Assembly: GCF_023242365.1 (NCBI RefSeq)
Contig: NZ_JALLIX010000004.1
Span: 184,564-248,563, forward strand
Length of the DNA: 64,000 nucleotides
Reading direction: 5' to 3'
Origin: Pseudomonas sp. MWU13-2100
GTDB lineage: Bacteria > Pseudomonadota > Gammaproteobacteria > Pseudomonadales > Pseudomonadaceae
Shown in pieces: positions 43,865 to 52,865 of the stretch. Under the pieces are notes generated by a model, which was given only the letters and a program-made list of their open reading frames with translations, was not told the DNA's origin and did no database searches. Position 1 is the stretch's first letter. Each line of letters opens with the position of its first letter. Made by a program: the position numbers and the translations under genes.

Positions 43865-45097
43865 ATGTCACCCTTTCAAGCGTTGCTTTTGCCCAACGGC
43901 GTCCAGATCCCGAATCGCATCGCCAAGGCTGCCATGGAAGAGAACATGGCTGACCTGGATAACGCGCCTTCCGTCCAGTTGATGGAACTCTACCGTGCCT
44001 GGGCCGACGGCGAACCGGGTTTGCTGCTGACGGGTAACGTGATGGTCGACCGTCGCGCCATGACCGGCCCAGGCGGTGTGGTGCTGGAAGATGAGCGCCA
44101 CCTGGATAAATTCCGCCAGTGGGCCGCCATCGGCCGGGCCAAGGGTGCGCAGTTCTGGATGCAGATCAACCATCCCGGGCGCCAGACCATGGCCAATCTC
44201 GGCCAGATTGCCTGGGCGCCGTCCGCGGTCGCGCTGGACCTGGGCGGGTTCTCGAAGATGTTCGCCGAGCCTCGGCCCATGAGCGAAGCCGACATCGAGG
44301 AGGTGATCGGGCGTTTCGCCAACAGCGCCCGTCTCGCCGAGCAAGCCGGCTTTACCGGTGTAGAGATCCACGCCGCCCACGGCTACCTGATCAGCCAGTT
44401 CCTCTCGCCGCTGAGCAATCGGCGCAGCGACCGTTGGGGCGGCTCGCTGGAAAATCGCGCACGCCTGTTGCTGTCGGTGGTCACGGCGGTCCGGGCGGTG
44501 GTCTCAGCGAACTTTTGCGTGGCGGTCAAACTCAACTCGGCGGACTTCCAGCGTGGCGGCTTCGACGCCGACGATGCCCGCCAGGTGATCGAATGGCTCA
44601 ACGATTTGCCGGTGGACCTGGTCGAACTCTCGGGCGGCAGCTATGAGGCCCCGGCCATGCAGGGCGAAGCACGGGACGGTCGCACCCTGGCGCGGGAAGC
44701 TTATTTCATGGAAATGGCCGGCGAGTTGGCGAAGGTGGCGAAAATGCCAGTGATGGTCACCGGCGGCATTCGGCGCTTGCCCATTGTCGAGCAGGTGCTG
44801 GACAGCGGCATCGCCATGGCCGGTATCGCCACCGCGCTGGCCGTGGATCCGTACCTGCCCCGGCATTGGCGCGAAGGCCGAGACAGCCATCCGCAACTGC
44901 CGCCGATCCACTGGAAGAAAAAGCCACTGGTGGCCTTGGCGAGCATGGCGGTGGTCAAGTTCCAACTGCAGCGCCTGAGCAAGGGCAAGCGCCCTCACCC
45001 CGAAGTTTCGGCGGCGTGGGCGCTGCTGCTGGATCGGTTGTTTATCGGGCGACGGACCAAGCAGTATCGCGCGGCGATGAAAAACCTGAGTACCTGA
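43865..45097 (+). CDS. NADH:flavin oxidoreductase, old yellow enzyme family
   Basis: 410-aa FMN TIM-barrel reductase acting on activated C=C bonds (enones, nitro compounds). Substrate-binding motif HAAHGYLISQFLSP, FMN/phosphate region GGSLENRARL, and VMVTGGIRRL in the phosphate-binding end. The N-terminus lacks any targeting signal; an extra C-terminal segment of about 50 residues follows the barrel. Under the control of the divergent MerR gene by position and promoter type. Confidence 0.92.
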   Translation: MSPFQALLLPNGVQIPNRIAKAAMEENMADLDNAPSVQLMELYRAWADGEPGLLLTGNVMVDRRAMTGPGGVVLEDERHLDKFRQWAAIGRAKGAQFWMQINHPGRQTMANLGQIAWAPSAVALDLGGFSKMFAEPRPMSEADIEEVIGRFANSARLAEQAGFTGVEIHAAHGYLISQFLSPLSNRRSDRWGGSLENRARLLLSVVTAVRAVVSANFCVAVKLNSADFQRGGFDADDARQVIEWLNDLPVDLVELSGGSYEAPAMQGEARDGRTLAREAYFMEMAGELAKVAKMPVMVTGGIRRLPIVEQVLDSGIAMAGIATALAVDPYLPRHWREGRDSHPQLPPIHWKKKPLVALASMAVVKFQLQRLSKGKRPHPEVSAAWALLLDRLFIGRRTKQYRAAMKNLST

Positions 45098-45102
45098 TCG
45101 CG

Positions 45103-46749
45103 TTAGCGCCCGGAAAACCGCAACCGCGACAGCATCCTCAAATCACCTTCCTGGTAGTACCCATCACTCCAGCTGTTGTCCGGCGACAACGGCTGGACCT
45201 GCTTGAGTTCCAGCTTCTTCGCGTAATAGCGGAACCGGTAATGCTCGTAGAAGCGCAGGATCTCCAGCCCATAACGATCAGCCAGATCGACATCGCCACG
45301 GATCACCAGGTAGTTCTCGTCGTTACCGTCGCTGGCCCCGACACTGAGGTTGTGACTACCACTGATAATGGTCGGCGCATCGGTGGTGAAGTCGGTGACG
45401 ATGGCCTTGGTGTGCACCAGCAGATTGCCCTTCTGGCCCAAGAGACCTTCCTTGATCCATCCCTCCAGGCCGGTGTTGAGCAGCGCCGTGGCGACGAAGT
45501 CATCGGTGCGGTCGGCGTGAATCCCCGAGATGCTGCTGGCGGTATTCTGCAGGCCGAAACGCAGCACATCGTCATGGGGCTTGCCGAGCAAGGCGTCGAG
45601 GATTTCCTGGGGCAAGGCGAAGGCCGTGGCAAACAGTACGTCCTTTTGCGCAGCGCTGATGATCTGCACGAACTCCTTCAAATCGCCCTGCCCGGTACGC
45701 GGGGAAAACCCGGCGAACAGCGGCTGGCTCGGGTCCATGGGATTGTTCTGGGTGATCCATTTGCGGGTCGCCGCCACATCCGCCGGCGCGGCCCAGATCT
45801 CCTCGAAGACCTGGGTGTACTCGCTGGCCAGACGGCTGTCATCGAGCACATGCACCACGTTGGCCTGGCGATACACGCCGTTGGCGGTGAAGTTGGTGCT
45901 GCCGCAGAGCACCGCTTCAGGCCGGTACTCGCCACCGGCATCGCGCTGGCTGAGGACGATGAACTTGTCATGGAAAATATTGCTGGTGACCCGTCCGCGT
46001 TTGTTCTCGACCGGAATCGGCGCCAGGCTCTGCTCATTCAGGGTGGTGTCTTCATCGCCGACCTTGGCGTGGTACAGCACGCGAATCCGCACACCGCGCT
46101 GCTGCGCCGCATTCACCGCATCGACGATCGCCTTCAACTGATACTCATAGATGGCGATATCCAGGCCCCACTGCACATCCGTCGCCCGGGCGATAAAGCC
46201 GAGCAGTTCCTCCAGCAGGCCGTTTTCCAGCCACAGGCGCGCCGCATCGGGCCAGGCTTCGATGGGCAGGTTCTTCTGGGTGGTGATCAGTTTGTCCAGG
46301 TCGGGAAACTTGCGTTCAAAACCCTGGCTGGCCGCCACCGCACGGTTGAAGATCACCCGCTGGCCCTTGGGCAAGCCATTGTCGGTGGTCACCGTTACCG
46401 CCAGTGACTCGCCCAGTTGCGGCGCATCGGGCGTGCCGTAGGCCAGGTACACCCGATAATTGCAGGTGCTCCCGGGCTCGACGTTATAGTCAGCCCAGCG
46501 GAATTTCTGCAACGGCGCCAGATTGCTCGGCGTTGCATGGTACTGGGGGAAAGTGTGCTCCTTGCCGGGGAACGTCAGGCTATTGAACAGGAACTCCCAG
46601 GGCTGGCTGCCCTCCTGGCGTTCGATGGCAAAACCGAGCAGGCCGGCCCGCCGCGATTCGGCAAGGTCGATGGCCAGCAACACGCCGCTGGTCCCGGCGT
46701 AGGCCTTGACCCGAAAATCGTCCTGGGTATTGGTCTGAAGTACGCGCAT
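45103..46749 (-). CDS. phospholipase D-superfamily protein with two HKD motifs
   Basis: 548 aa. N-terminal ~140 residues are beta-rich (fibronectin-like, YNVEPGSTCNYRVYLAYGTP). First catalytic half: HDKFIVLS at H260 with CGSTNFTANG; the Asp expected at position +7 of HxKx4D is Ser. Second half: HTKAIVTD at H446 with SGSHNLS, canonical. No signal peptide. Members include phosphodiesterases on phospholipids or nucleic acids; this one is not linked to a partner. Convergent with the old yellow enzyme gene, 5 bp apart. Confidence 0.87.
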   Translation of the reverse strand: MRVLQTNTQDDFRVKAYAGTSGVLLAIDLAESRRAGLLGFAIERQEGSQPWEFLFNSLTFPGKEHTFPQYHATPSNLAPLQKFRWADYNVEPGSTCNYRVYLAYGTPDAPQLGESLAVTVTTDNGLPKGQRVIFNRAVAASQGFERKFPDLDKLITTQKNLPIEAWPDAARLWLENGLLEELLGFIARATDVQWGLDIAIYEYQLKAIVDAVNAAQQRGVRIRVLYHAKVGDEDTTLNEQSLAPIPVENKRGRVTSNIFHDKFIVLSQRDAGGEYRPEAVLCGSTNFTANGVYRQANVVHVLDDSRLASEYTQVFEEIWAAPADVAATRKWITQNNPMDPSQPLFAGFSPRTGQGDLKEFVQIISAAQKDVLFATAFALPQEILDALLGKPHDDVLRFGLQNTASSISGIHADRTDDFVATALLNTGLEGWIKEGLLGQKGNLLVHTKAIVTDFTTDAPTIISGSHNLSVGASDGNDENYLVIRGDVDLADRYGLEILRFYEHYRFRYYAKKLELKQVQPLSPDNSWSDGYYQEGDLRMLSRLRFSGR

Positions 46750-46946
46750 GCATCACATCCTTGGGAAGTCCGCTGAGGTGTTCGAGGGTAGCGAATTTTT
46801 ATGACGCCGGGCGATTCACCCGCCGACTTGCAACATGAAATTTTCCACCCGAGGTTTCCAGCGTCCTGCCTTGATCGGCGATAAGCGCCAGGTTAACGTC
46901 TGGATCCATCCGTCGCTCCCGACGACCGAACCAGAAAGGACATGCC

Positions 46947-47639
46947 ATGGACACACCCTTGCATCCCAGCGTAGGGCCGGCTCTCAGCTTCAACGGCGGC
47001 TTCGTCGACACCCTGGGCTTCCTCGCCTTGCAGGGCCTGTTCACCGCCCATGTCACTGGCAACTTCGTCACCTTGGGTGTGAGCATTGTCCATGGCACCT
47101 CCGGTGCATTGCCCAAGCTGATCGCGCTGCCGGTGTTCGTGCTGGTGGTGGGGCTGACGCACCTGGCCGCAGTGGCCATCCATCGACGAGGACTGGCACC
47201 GCTGCGCCTGCTGCTGGTCACCCATACCCTGTTGCTCGCGGCTTTTGCCTTGCTGGCGATTCTCTGGGGTCCCTTTACCGACGGTGACAGCGCCACCGCG
47301 CTGATCACCGGCATGACCGGGGTCACCGCCATGGCCATTCAGAACGCGATTTCCCGCCAGCATATGAAAGGTACCCCGCCAACCACGCTGATGACGGGCA
47401 ACGTCACCCAGTTCGCCGTCGATGTGTTTGCCCTGTGGACCGAGCGGGATATAGAACAACGGACAATCATCAAGCAACGTCTGAAACCGATTTGCTCGAC
47501 ACTGCTGGCCTTTGCCTCAGGCTGCATCAGCGCCGCCTTGCTCTATCTTGCCTGGGGCTTATGGGCGCTGATCCTGCCGGTGGTGGTCGCCGTGGGCGTC
47601 TGCCTGGGTGTCCACCGCGGCAACCGGCGCAAGGCCTAG
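46947..47639 (+). CDS. DUF1275 (YoaK-type) membrane protein
   Basis: 230 aa with about six hydrophobic segments. Family pattern at the N-terminus: GGFVDTLGFLALQGLFTAHV followed by TGNFV, and a second GNVTQF later. DUF1275 proteins are inner-membrane transporters of unknown substrate. Stands alone, 43 bp before the GST gene, and may be co-transcribed with it. Confidence 0.88.
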   Translation: MDTPLHPSVGPALSFNGGFVDTLGFLALQGLFTAHVTGNFVTLGVSIVHGTSGALPKLIALPVFVLVVGLTHLAAVAIHRRGLAPLRLLLVTHTLLLAAFALLAILWGPFTDGDSATALITGMTGVTAMAIQNAISRQHMKGTPPTTLMTGNVTQFAVDVFALWTERDIEQRTIIKQRLKPICSTLLAFASGCISAALLYLAWGLWALILPVVVAVGVCLGVHRGNRRKA

Positions 47640-47682
47640 GGGCTGCCACAAGGTTTCTTCCCGCATCAAAAGGACAGGATCA

Positions 47683-48288
47683 ATGAAACTTATCGGAATG
47701 CTGGACTCACCTTACGTGCGCCGGGTCGCCATCACCCTCAAGCACCTGGGCATCGCCTTCGAACACCAGTCGGTCTCGGTGTTTCGTGACTTCGAGCGCT
47801 TTGCGCAGATCAACCCGGTGGTCAAGGCCCCGACCCTGGTCTGCGACAGCGGTGAAGTGTTGATGGACTCCGGGCTGATCATCGAGTACCTGGCGCTGCT
47901 CGCCGGCCCGGGCCCGGCCTATACCAACCTGGCCGAGCAAGTGCGCGGACTGCGGCTGATCGGGCTGGCTCTGGCGGCTTGCGAAAAATCGGTGCAGATC
48001 GTCTATGAGAAGAACCTGCGCCCGGCGGAAAAACAGCACGGGCCCTGGTTGGAAAGGGTCGGCGGCCAATTGGCAGCCGCCTACACGCAAATCGAGCACG
48101 AACTGGCACGCCAACCGCTGCCGCAGGACGGCACGATTCGTCAGGAAGGCATCAGCCTGGCGGTTGCCTGGAGCTTCAGCAAGATGATGCTCCCCGAGCA
48201 ATGCCCGGCGACACGCTATCCGCACCTGGAACAATTCACCGCTTATGCCGAACGCCTGGAGATTTTCCTGAGTACCCCGGCAACCTGA
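47683..48288 (+). CDS. glutathione S-transferase-like protein
   Basis: 201 aa from ATG 47683 (MKLIGMLDSPYVRRVAITLK), with AGGAC site. N-terminal thioredoxin-like GSH-binding domain (SPYVRRVAITL, VVKAPTLVCDSG, DSGLIIEYL) and an all-helical C-terminal domain. The Ser/Tyr at the active-site turn (DSPYVRR) is the usual place for GSH activation. Detoxification or isomerisation role; substrate unknown. Confidence 0.9.
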   Translation: MKLIGMLDSPYVRRVAITLKHLGIAFEHQSVSVFRDFERFAQINPVVKAPTLVCDSGEVLMDSGLIIEYLALLAGPGPAYTNLAEQVRGLRLIGLALAACEKSVQIVYEKNLRPAEKQHGPWLERVGGQLAAAYTQIEHELARQPLPQDGTIRQEGISLAVAWSFSKMMLPEQCPATRYPHLEQFTAYAERLEIFLSTPAT

Positions 48289-48307
48289 TTCCCCCCGCGT
48301 TCTTGCA

Positions 48308-48343
48308 GCGGGTCGACGGTCAGTGACCTGGCCGTCGACCCGC
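48308..48343. terminator. strong hairpin after the GST gene
   Basis: GCGGGTCGACGG (48308-48319) and CCGTCGACCCGC (48332-48343) form a perfect 12-bp stem 20 bp after the GST stop. No T-run follows, so it is either a weak or factor-assisted terminator or an mRNA 3'-end stabiliser. Confidence 0.5.
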
Positions 48344-48438
48344 CACCATAGTGGCAAACTGGCATTTCGGCGAAACTCGACAATACTTGGCGCGAAAGGA
48401 ATTCGCAGTTCGTCTCTCCCCTCGAAACGGAGTTCGCC

Positions 48439-50196
48439 ATGAAGTCGCAAGAGCTGGAACTTGACGTGGCTGTGGTCGGCGGTGGCGTCTCAGGCACCTA
48501 CAGCGCCTGGCGTCTGCAACAGGTTCATGGCGATACGCAGAACATTGCCCTGTTCGAGTACGGCGACCGCATTGGCGGCCGACTCTTCAGTATCAACCTG
48601 CCGGGCCTGCCCAATGTGGTCGCCGAAGTCGGCGGCATGCGCTACATCCCTGGCCCCGACGGCCATGTGCTGGTGGACAACCTGGTCAAGCACCTCAAGC
48701 TGCCCAGCCAGGATTTCCCCATGGGCGCGCCCAAGCCGGTCTATTCGAAGAACAATCTTTTTTACCTGCGCGGCAAGCGCTTCCGTTATCGCGACTTCGT
48801 CGAAGCCCCGGAAAAGATCCCCTACGACCTGGCCTGGTCCGAGCGCGGCTTCTGCCCCGAGGACCTGCAAGTCAAGGTGATGAACTACGTGTACCCGGGC
48901 TTCGACAAGCTCAGCCTGTGCCAGCAGATGCAGGTCACGGTATTCGGCAAGGAAATCTGGCGGTATGGCTTCTGGGACCTGCTCTATCGGGTGATGAGCA
49001 ACGAAGGTTATCAGTTCATGAAGGACGCCGGCGGCTACGACGCCAACGTCGCCAACGCCAGCGCCGTGACCCAGCTGCCCGCCACCGAATACACCGACAC
49101 CACCAAGTTCCTGACCCTGAGCAAAGGTTTCCAGAGCCTGCCCCTGACCCTCGCGGCAAAGTTCGCCGAGCTGCCAGGCCAACTGCCGGGCAAGCAACGA
49201 GTACAGATGAACCAGCGGCTGACCGCCATCACCTACGCCAAGGACGGCGACTTTCCCTACCGCCTGCACTTCCAGGCCACCACCACGGAGGATGGCAGTA
49301 CCCGCGACTGCGGCGGCCAGTCCGTGGTCAAGGCGAAGAAAATCATCCTGGCCATGCCCCGCCGTTCCCTGGAACTGATCGACTCGCCGTTCTTCAGCGA
49401 CCCCTGGCTCAAGGACAATCTCGGCTCGGTGCTGGTGCAATCGGCGTTCAAGCTCTTCCTCGCCTATGAACAGCCCTGGTGGCGCTCCCTCGGGCTGGTG
49501 GCCGGGCGCTCGGTGACCGACCTGCCGGTGCGGCAGATCTACTACATGGGCACCGAATGCGAGCAGCAAGGCGGTGAACCGACCCTCAACTCGTTGCTAA
49601 TGGCCTCCTACAACGACATCGGCACTGTGCCGTTCTGGAAAGGACTGGAAGGCGGTGCGCCGTTCGTTGGCCACATGCCCAGCAACCTGGCCGGGCTGCT
49701 CAAGACCGAGCCGGTGGTGCCCAGGACCCAGTTCACCGTCAGCGACGAAATGGTCCGGGTGGCGCAGATGCAGGTCACCCAGGTCCATGACCAGGTGGAA
49801 CTGCCGCGGCCCTATTCGGCGGTCTATCACGCCTGGGACGCCGACCCCTACGGCGGCGGCTGGCATGAGTGGAAAGCCAATTACCGGCTCGACCAGATCA
49901 TCTGCCGCATGCGCCGACCGGTGGAAAACCAGCAGATCCATATCGTCGGCGAGGCCTACTCTTATGGCCAGGGCTGGGTCGAAGGCGCCCTGACCGTGGC
50001 CGAATCGACGCTCCAGGACTTCTTCGGGCTCAAACGTCCGACCTGGCTATCCAGGCACTACGCCCTGCTGCCGGTGCCGACACCTGACGGTTGCGCCCTG
50101 GAACCGGGCAAGCGCCCAGCCTGCAAGGACTGCGCGGACACCCTGAATGAAGTGACTCAATTTGCCTATAAGGGGATCGACCATGGCAATACGTAG
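48439..50196 (+). CDS. flavin-dependent amine/L-amino-acid oxidase
   Basis: 585-aa FAD oxidase of the monoamine oxidase/L-amino-acid oxidase family. FAD-binding VVGGGVSGTYSAWRL (from about residue 12), GDRIGGRLFS, and a late flavin motif HIVGEAYSYGQGWVEGAL. No signal peptide. Its end overlaps the start of the ThDP decarboxylase by 14 bp, so the two are translated together. Expected product from an amino acid is the 2-keto acid plus NH3 and H2O2, or, if it is an IaaM-type monooxygenase, the amide. Aromatic amino acids, including tryptophan, are plausible, but the sequence does not fix the substrate. Confidence 0.87.
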   Translation: MKSQELELDVAVVGGGVSGTYSAWRLQQVHGDTQNIALFEYGDRIGGRLFSINLPGLPNVVAEVGGMRYIPGPDGHVLVDNLVKHLKLPSQDFPMGAPKPVYSKNNLFYLRGKRFRYRDFVEAPEKIPYDLAWSERGFCPEDLQVKVMNYVYPGFDKLSLCQQMQVTVFGKEIWRYGFWDLLYRVMSNEGYQFMKDAGGYDANVANASAVTQLPATEYTDTTKFLTLSKGFQSLPLTLAAKFAELPGQLPGKQRVQMNQRLTAITYAKDGDFPYRLHFQATTTEDGSTRDCGGQSVVKAKKIILAMPRRSLELIDSPFFSDPWLKDNLGSVLVQSAFKLFLAYEQPWWRSLGLVAGRSVTDLPVRQIYYMGTECEQQGGEPTLNSLLMASYNDIGTVPFWKGLEGGAPFVGHMPSNLAGLLKTEPVVPRTQFTVSDEMVRVAQMQVTQVHDQVELPRPYSAVYHAWDADPYGGGWHEWKANYRLDQIICRMRRPVENQQIHIVGEAYSYGQGWVEGALTVAESTLQDFFGLKRPTWLSRHYALLPVPTPDGCALEPGKRPACKDCADTLNEVTQFAYKGIDHGNT

Positions 50197-51862
50197 AGAC
50201 TTTACCGTCGCTGACTACCTGCTGGCCCGGCTCCTTGAACTGGGTGTCCACAAAGTGTTTCAGGTCCCCGGCGATTATGTCTCGGAATTCATGGATGCCC
50301 TGGAAAAGTCCACCGATATCCAGCCGGTCGGCGAAGTCAATGAAATGAGTGCCGCCTATGCGGCCGACGGCTACGCCCGCTATGCCGGGATCGGCGCGGT
50401 GTCGCTGCAATACGGCGTCGGCACCTTCAGCGCGGTGAACGCCATTGCCGGTGCCTATGTCGAGCGCAATCCGGTGGTGGTCATCAGTGCCAGCCCGTCG
50501 GCGAAGAATCGCCAGATCATCTGGTCGGCGGACGTCCTGTTCCACCACTCCACCGGCGACCTGGAAGTCGGACGCAAGGTGTTCGAGAACATCACCGTCG
50601 CCTGCGAGCTGCTGGACGACAGCCGTACCGCGCCGGCGCTGATCGACCGGGCGCTGGTCGCCGCCATCAGCCAGCGCCGGCCGATCTACCTGGAAGCCTG
50701 GCAGAACGTCTGGGGCGAACCCTGCGAAGAGCCTGTAGGCGAACTCTCTGCCCTGCCGGCCGCCTGCGACCTGCTGTCGCTGGACGCGGCGGTCGAGACC
50801 TCGGTGCAACGCCTGCGCGAAGCGAAAAAGCCGTTGATCATGCTCGGTATCGAAATCGCCCGTTTCGGCCTGCAAAAGCAGGCCCTGCACCTGATCGAAG
50901 CCAGCGGCCTGTCGTTCACCACCTCGCTGGAAGCCAAGACCGTTGTCGACGAAAACCACCCGCAATTCATCGGCACCTATGCCGGCACTGCCTCACGGCT
51001 GTGGACCCAGGACCTGGTGGACCAGACCGACTGCATCCTGGCCATCGGCGTCATCTTCACCGACGACTATCTGCAACTGTTGAAGAAGGATTTCGGCCAG
51101 ATCATCCTGGTCAACACCCAGCTGGCCCGCACCGGTTTGCAGTACTACCCCCATGTTCCGCTGCCGCAGTACCTGACCGCGCTGACCAGCGCCCTCGGCC
51201 TGGACCAGGACTTCCCGCTGCCCTTGCGTGCGCGCGAACCGCTCTCGCCGCTGCTCAAGATAACCGACCACGACGCCCCCCTGAGTTACGAGCGGTTCCT
51301 CGACACCCTCGCCGACTTCGCCCGCGAACAACGCCTGTGGGACAACAGCGCACTGATCCTCGGTGAAAGCTCGGCGCTGTATGCCGCCAGCAATATCATG
51401 GGCATGCCCGAAAACAGCTTTGTCGCCGATGCCATCTGGGGTTCCCTGGGGCACGAGACCGGCTGCGCCCTGGGGGTGGCCCTGGGCGGCCAGCGCCGGC
51501 CGCTGGTGGTCGCTGGCGACGGCGGCTTCATGATGATGTGCCAGTCACTGTCGACCCTGGTGCGCAATCGCGTGAACGCCGTGGTCTTCGTCATGAGCAA
51601 CGAGGTCTACGCCATCGAGCAGGCCTTCGTGAACATCAATGCGTTCAAGGAACACGGCGAGTTCGCCCCATTCGACATCCTGCCCGGCTGGGATTACCTG
51701 GCCCTGGCCAAGGGCTTCGGCGCCAAGGGCTACAAGGTCTCGACCCTGGGTGAACTGCGCGAACTGCTGCTCAAGCTGCTGGTGATCGACGAGACCGTGC
51801 TGGTCCAGGTGGTCATTCCGCAAAAAGACCTGGCGCCGCAAATCGAACGACTCGCGTCCTGA
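50183..51862 (+). CDS. thiamine-diphosphate 2-keto-acid decarboxylase (indolepyruvate/phenylpyruvate decarboxylase-like)
   Basis: 559 aa from ATG 50183, with AAGGGG site inside the oxidase gene. Full PDC-type layout: N-terminal PYR domain with catalytic Glu (E54 in GEVNEMSAAYAADGYAR), a middle domain, and a C-terminal PP domain with the ThDP/Mg motif VAGDGGFMMM..NEVYA. Decarboxylates 2-keto acids to aldehydes. Coupling to an amino-acid oxidase implies amino acid to keto acid to aldehyde. If the amino acid is tryptophan the product would be indole-3-acetaldehyde. Keto-acid preference unproven. Confidence 0.9.
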   Translation: MAIRRDFTVADYLLARLLELGVHKVFQVPGDYVSEFMDALEKSTDIQPVGEVNEMSAAYAADGYARYAGIGAVSLQYGVGTFSAVNAIAGAYVERNPVVVISASPSAKNRQIIWSADVLFHHSTGDLEVGRKVFENITVACELLDDSRTAPALIDRALVAAISQRRPIYLEAWQNVWGEPCEEPVGELSALPAACDLLSLDAAVETSVQRLREAKKPLIMLGIEIARFGLQKQALHLIEASGLSFTTSLEAKTVVDENHPQFIGTYAGTASRLWTQDLVDQTDCILAIGVIFTDDYLQLLKKDFGQIILVNTQLARTGLQYYPHVPLPQYLTALTSALGLDQDFPLPLRAREPLSPLLKITDHDAPLSYERFLDTLADFAREQRLWDNSALILGESSALYAASNIMGMPENSFVADAIWGSLGHETGCALGVALGGQRRPLVVAGDGGFMMMCQSLSTLVRNRVNAVVFVMSNEVYAIEQAFVNINAFKEHGEFAPFDILPGWDYLALAKGFGAKGYKVSTLGELRELLLKLLVIDETVLVQVVIPQKDLAPQIERLAS

Positions 51863-51879
51863 AAGGAGCACTCATTGCA

Positions 51880-52231
51880 TGGCTGTATTGCGTCTTGCTG
51901 TCGCTGCCCTGTTGCTCACCGGCCTGGGTGGCACCCGTTACCCGATGGTCAGCCTGAAGGACGCCGAACAGGTCGAAGCCTTCTATAGCCAGGGCATTGC
52001 CCTGCAATATGGCTTCAACTTCTCCGAAGCGATCCGCGCCTTCTAGCAGGCCAGCCGTTTCGACGAAGGTTCGGCCATGCCTTATTGGGGCATTGCCTTG
52101 TCGGCCAATTCCAATATCAACAGCGACGCCAACCGGGCAAGACGGTGCCGGCGCTGCTCGACCAACAACTGCAGAACGCCTGGCGCAACGCGACCATCGA
52201 CGCCGCGCCACCAGGCTTCGTTACACAATGA
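51880..52231 (+). pseudogene. TPR-repeat exported protein, broken by nonsense mutation and deletion
   Basis: Begins ATG 51880, with AAAGGAG site and a signal-like start (MAVLRLAVAALLLTGLGG). Reads normally through AEQVEAFYSQGIALQYGFNF, SEAIRAF, then TAG (52045-52047), and continues in frame with QASRFDEGSAMPYWGIALSA. At about 52140 it fuses to another frame (TVPALLDQQLQNAWRNATID) that ends in TGA at 52229. The TPR-like part is recognisable; the remaining several hundred residues are missing. Confidence 0.65.
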
Positions 52232-52272
52232 GTACTTGGGCTTGCCCACGGGGCTTTTGGTGCTCTCACGGG

Positions 52273-52303
52273 CCTCTTCGCGAGCAAGCTCTGCTCCCAC
52301 AGG
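52273..52303. repeat. REP-type repeat
   Basis: CCTCTTCGCGAGCAAGC followed by TCTGCTCCCACAGG has the core of Pseudomonas REP elements. It follows the broken TPR gene. Confidence 0.75.
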
Positions 52304-52417
52304 GGCCGGTCTCGGCGATAGTTCGCGGCGAAACACGGATCTATTGTAGGCGCTGGCTAGCCGGCGATGGCGGCGCTGAATTCACCATCGCCATCGCTGA
52401 CAAGCCCAGAACCCGGA

Positions 52418-52828
52418 TCAGCCCGGCATGCACTGGAAGTCGCCGGTCTCGGCGACTTGCTTGCCATGGGAATCCATCAGGCGGGCTCTGACGTCCTGGC
52501 CCAGGCTCGACTCCACCAACTTGTAGTGCTCACCGGCCTTGAACTGGTTGTAACTGACTTCGCCCGAACAGTCCTGCTGGTTGCCATCGCCCCACGGCAT
52601 CTCCACCAGCATCACGTTCAGCTTGTGGGCGCCAGGCGGCACTTGGAAGAAACGGCCGTCGTCGATTTTCTTGCCATCGACCTTCTCGGCAAGCATGTCG
52701 TTCGGCGCTTCATCTTGCAGACCGATCCAGGCCTCGCTCGGATCCGCCTTCGGCATCGGGCCGGCACACGCGGAGAGCAGAAAGGCCAGGCCCAGGGTTG
52801 GAAGCAGCATCAGGGGTTTGAATGTCAT
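52418..52828 (-). CDS. small lipoprotein, paralogue A
   Basis: 136 aa with a lipoprotein signal (lipobox LSAC, after LAFLLSACAGP). The mature part KADPSEAWIGLQ, VPPGAHKLNVMLVE and FKAGEHYKLVES closely follows its neighbour at 52866-53270, so the two arose by tandem duplication. Related lipoproteins occur in other Pseudomonas (PA0061/PA0062-like from memory). Probably outer-membrane attached; function unknown. It may form an operon with paralogue B, 37 bp upstream. Confidence 0.85.
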   Translation of the reverse strand: MTFKPLMLLPTLGLAFLLSACAGPMPKADPSEAWIGLQDEAPNDMLAEKVDGKKIDDGRFFQVPPGAHKLNVMLVEMPWGDGNQQDCSGEVSYNQFKAGEHYKLVESSLGQDVRARLMDSHGKQVAETGDFQCMPG

Positions 52829-52865
52829 GGTGTTCTACCTCAAAGATGAAAAAGTCTGTCAGCTA

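Noticed and set aside
44866..46407. Plus-strand open frame of 513 codons opposite the PLD-like gene
   Set aside because: Antisense shadow; the minus-strand frame has recognisable HKD motifs.
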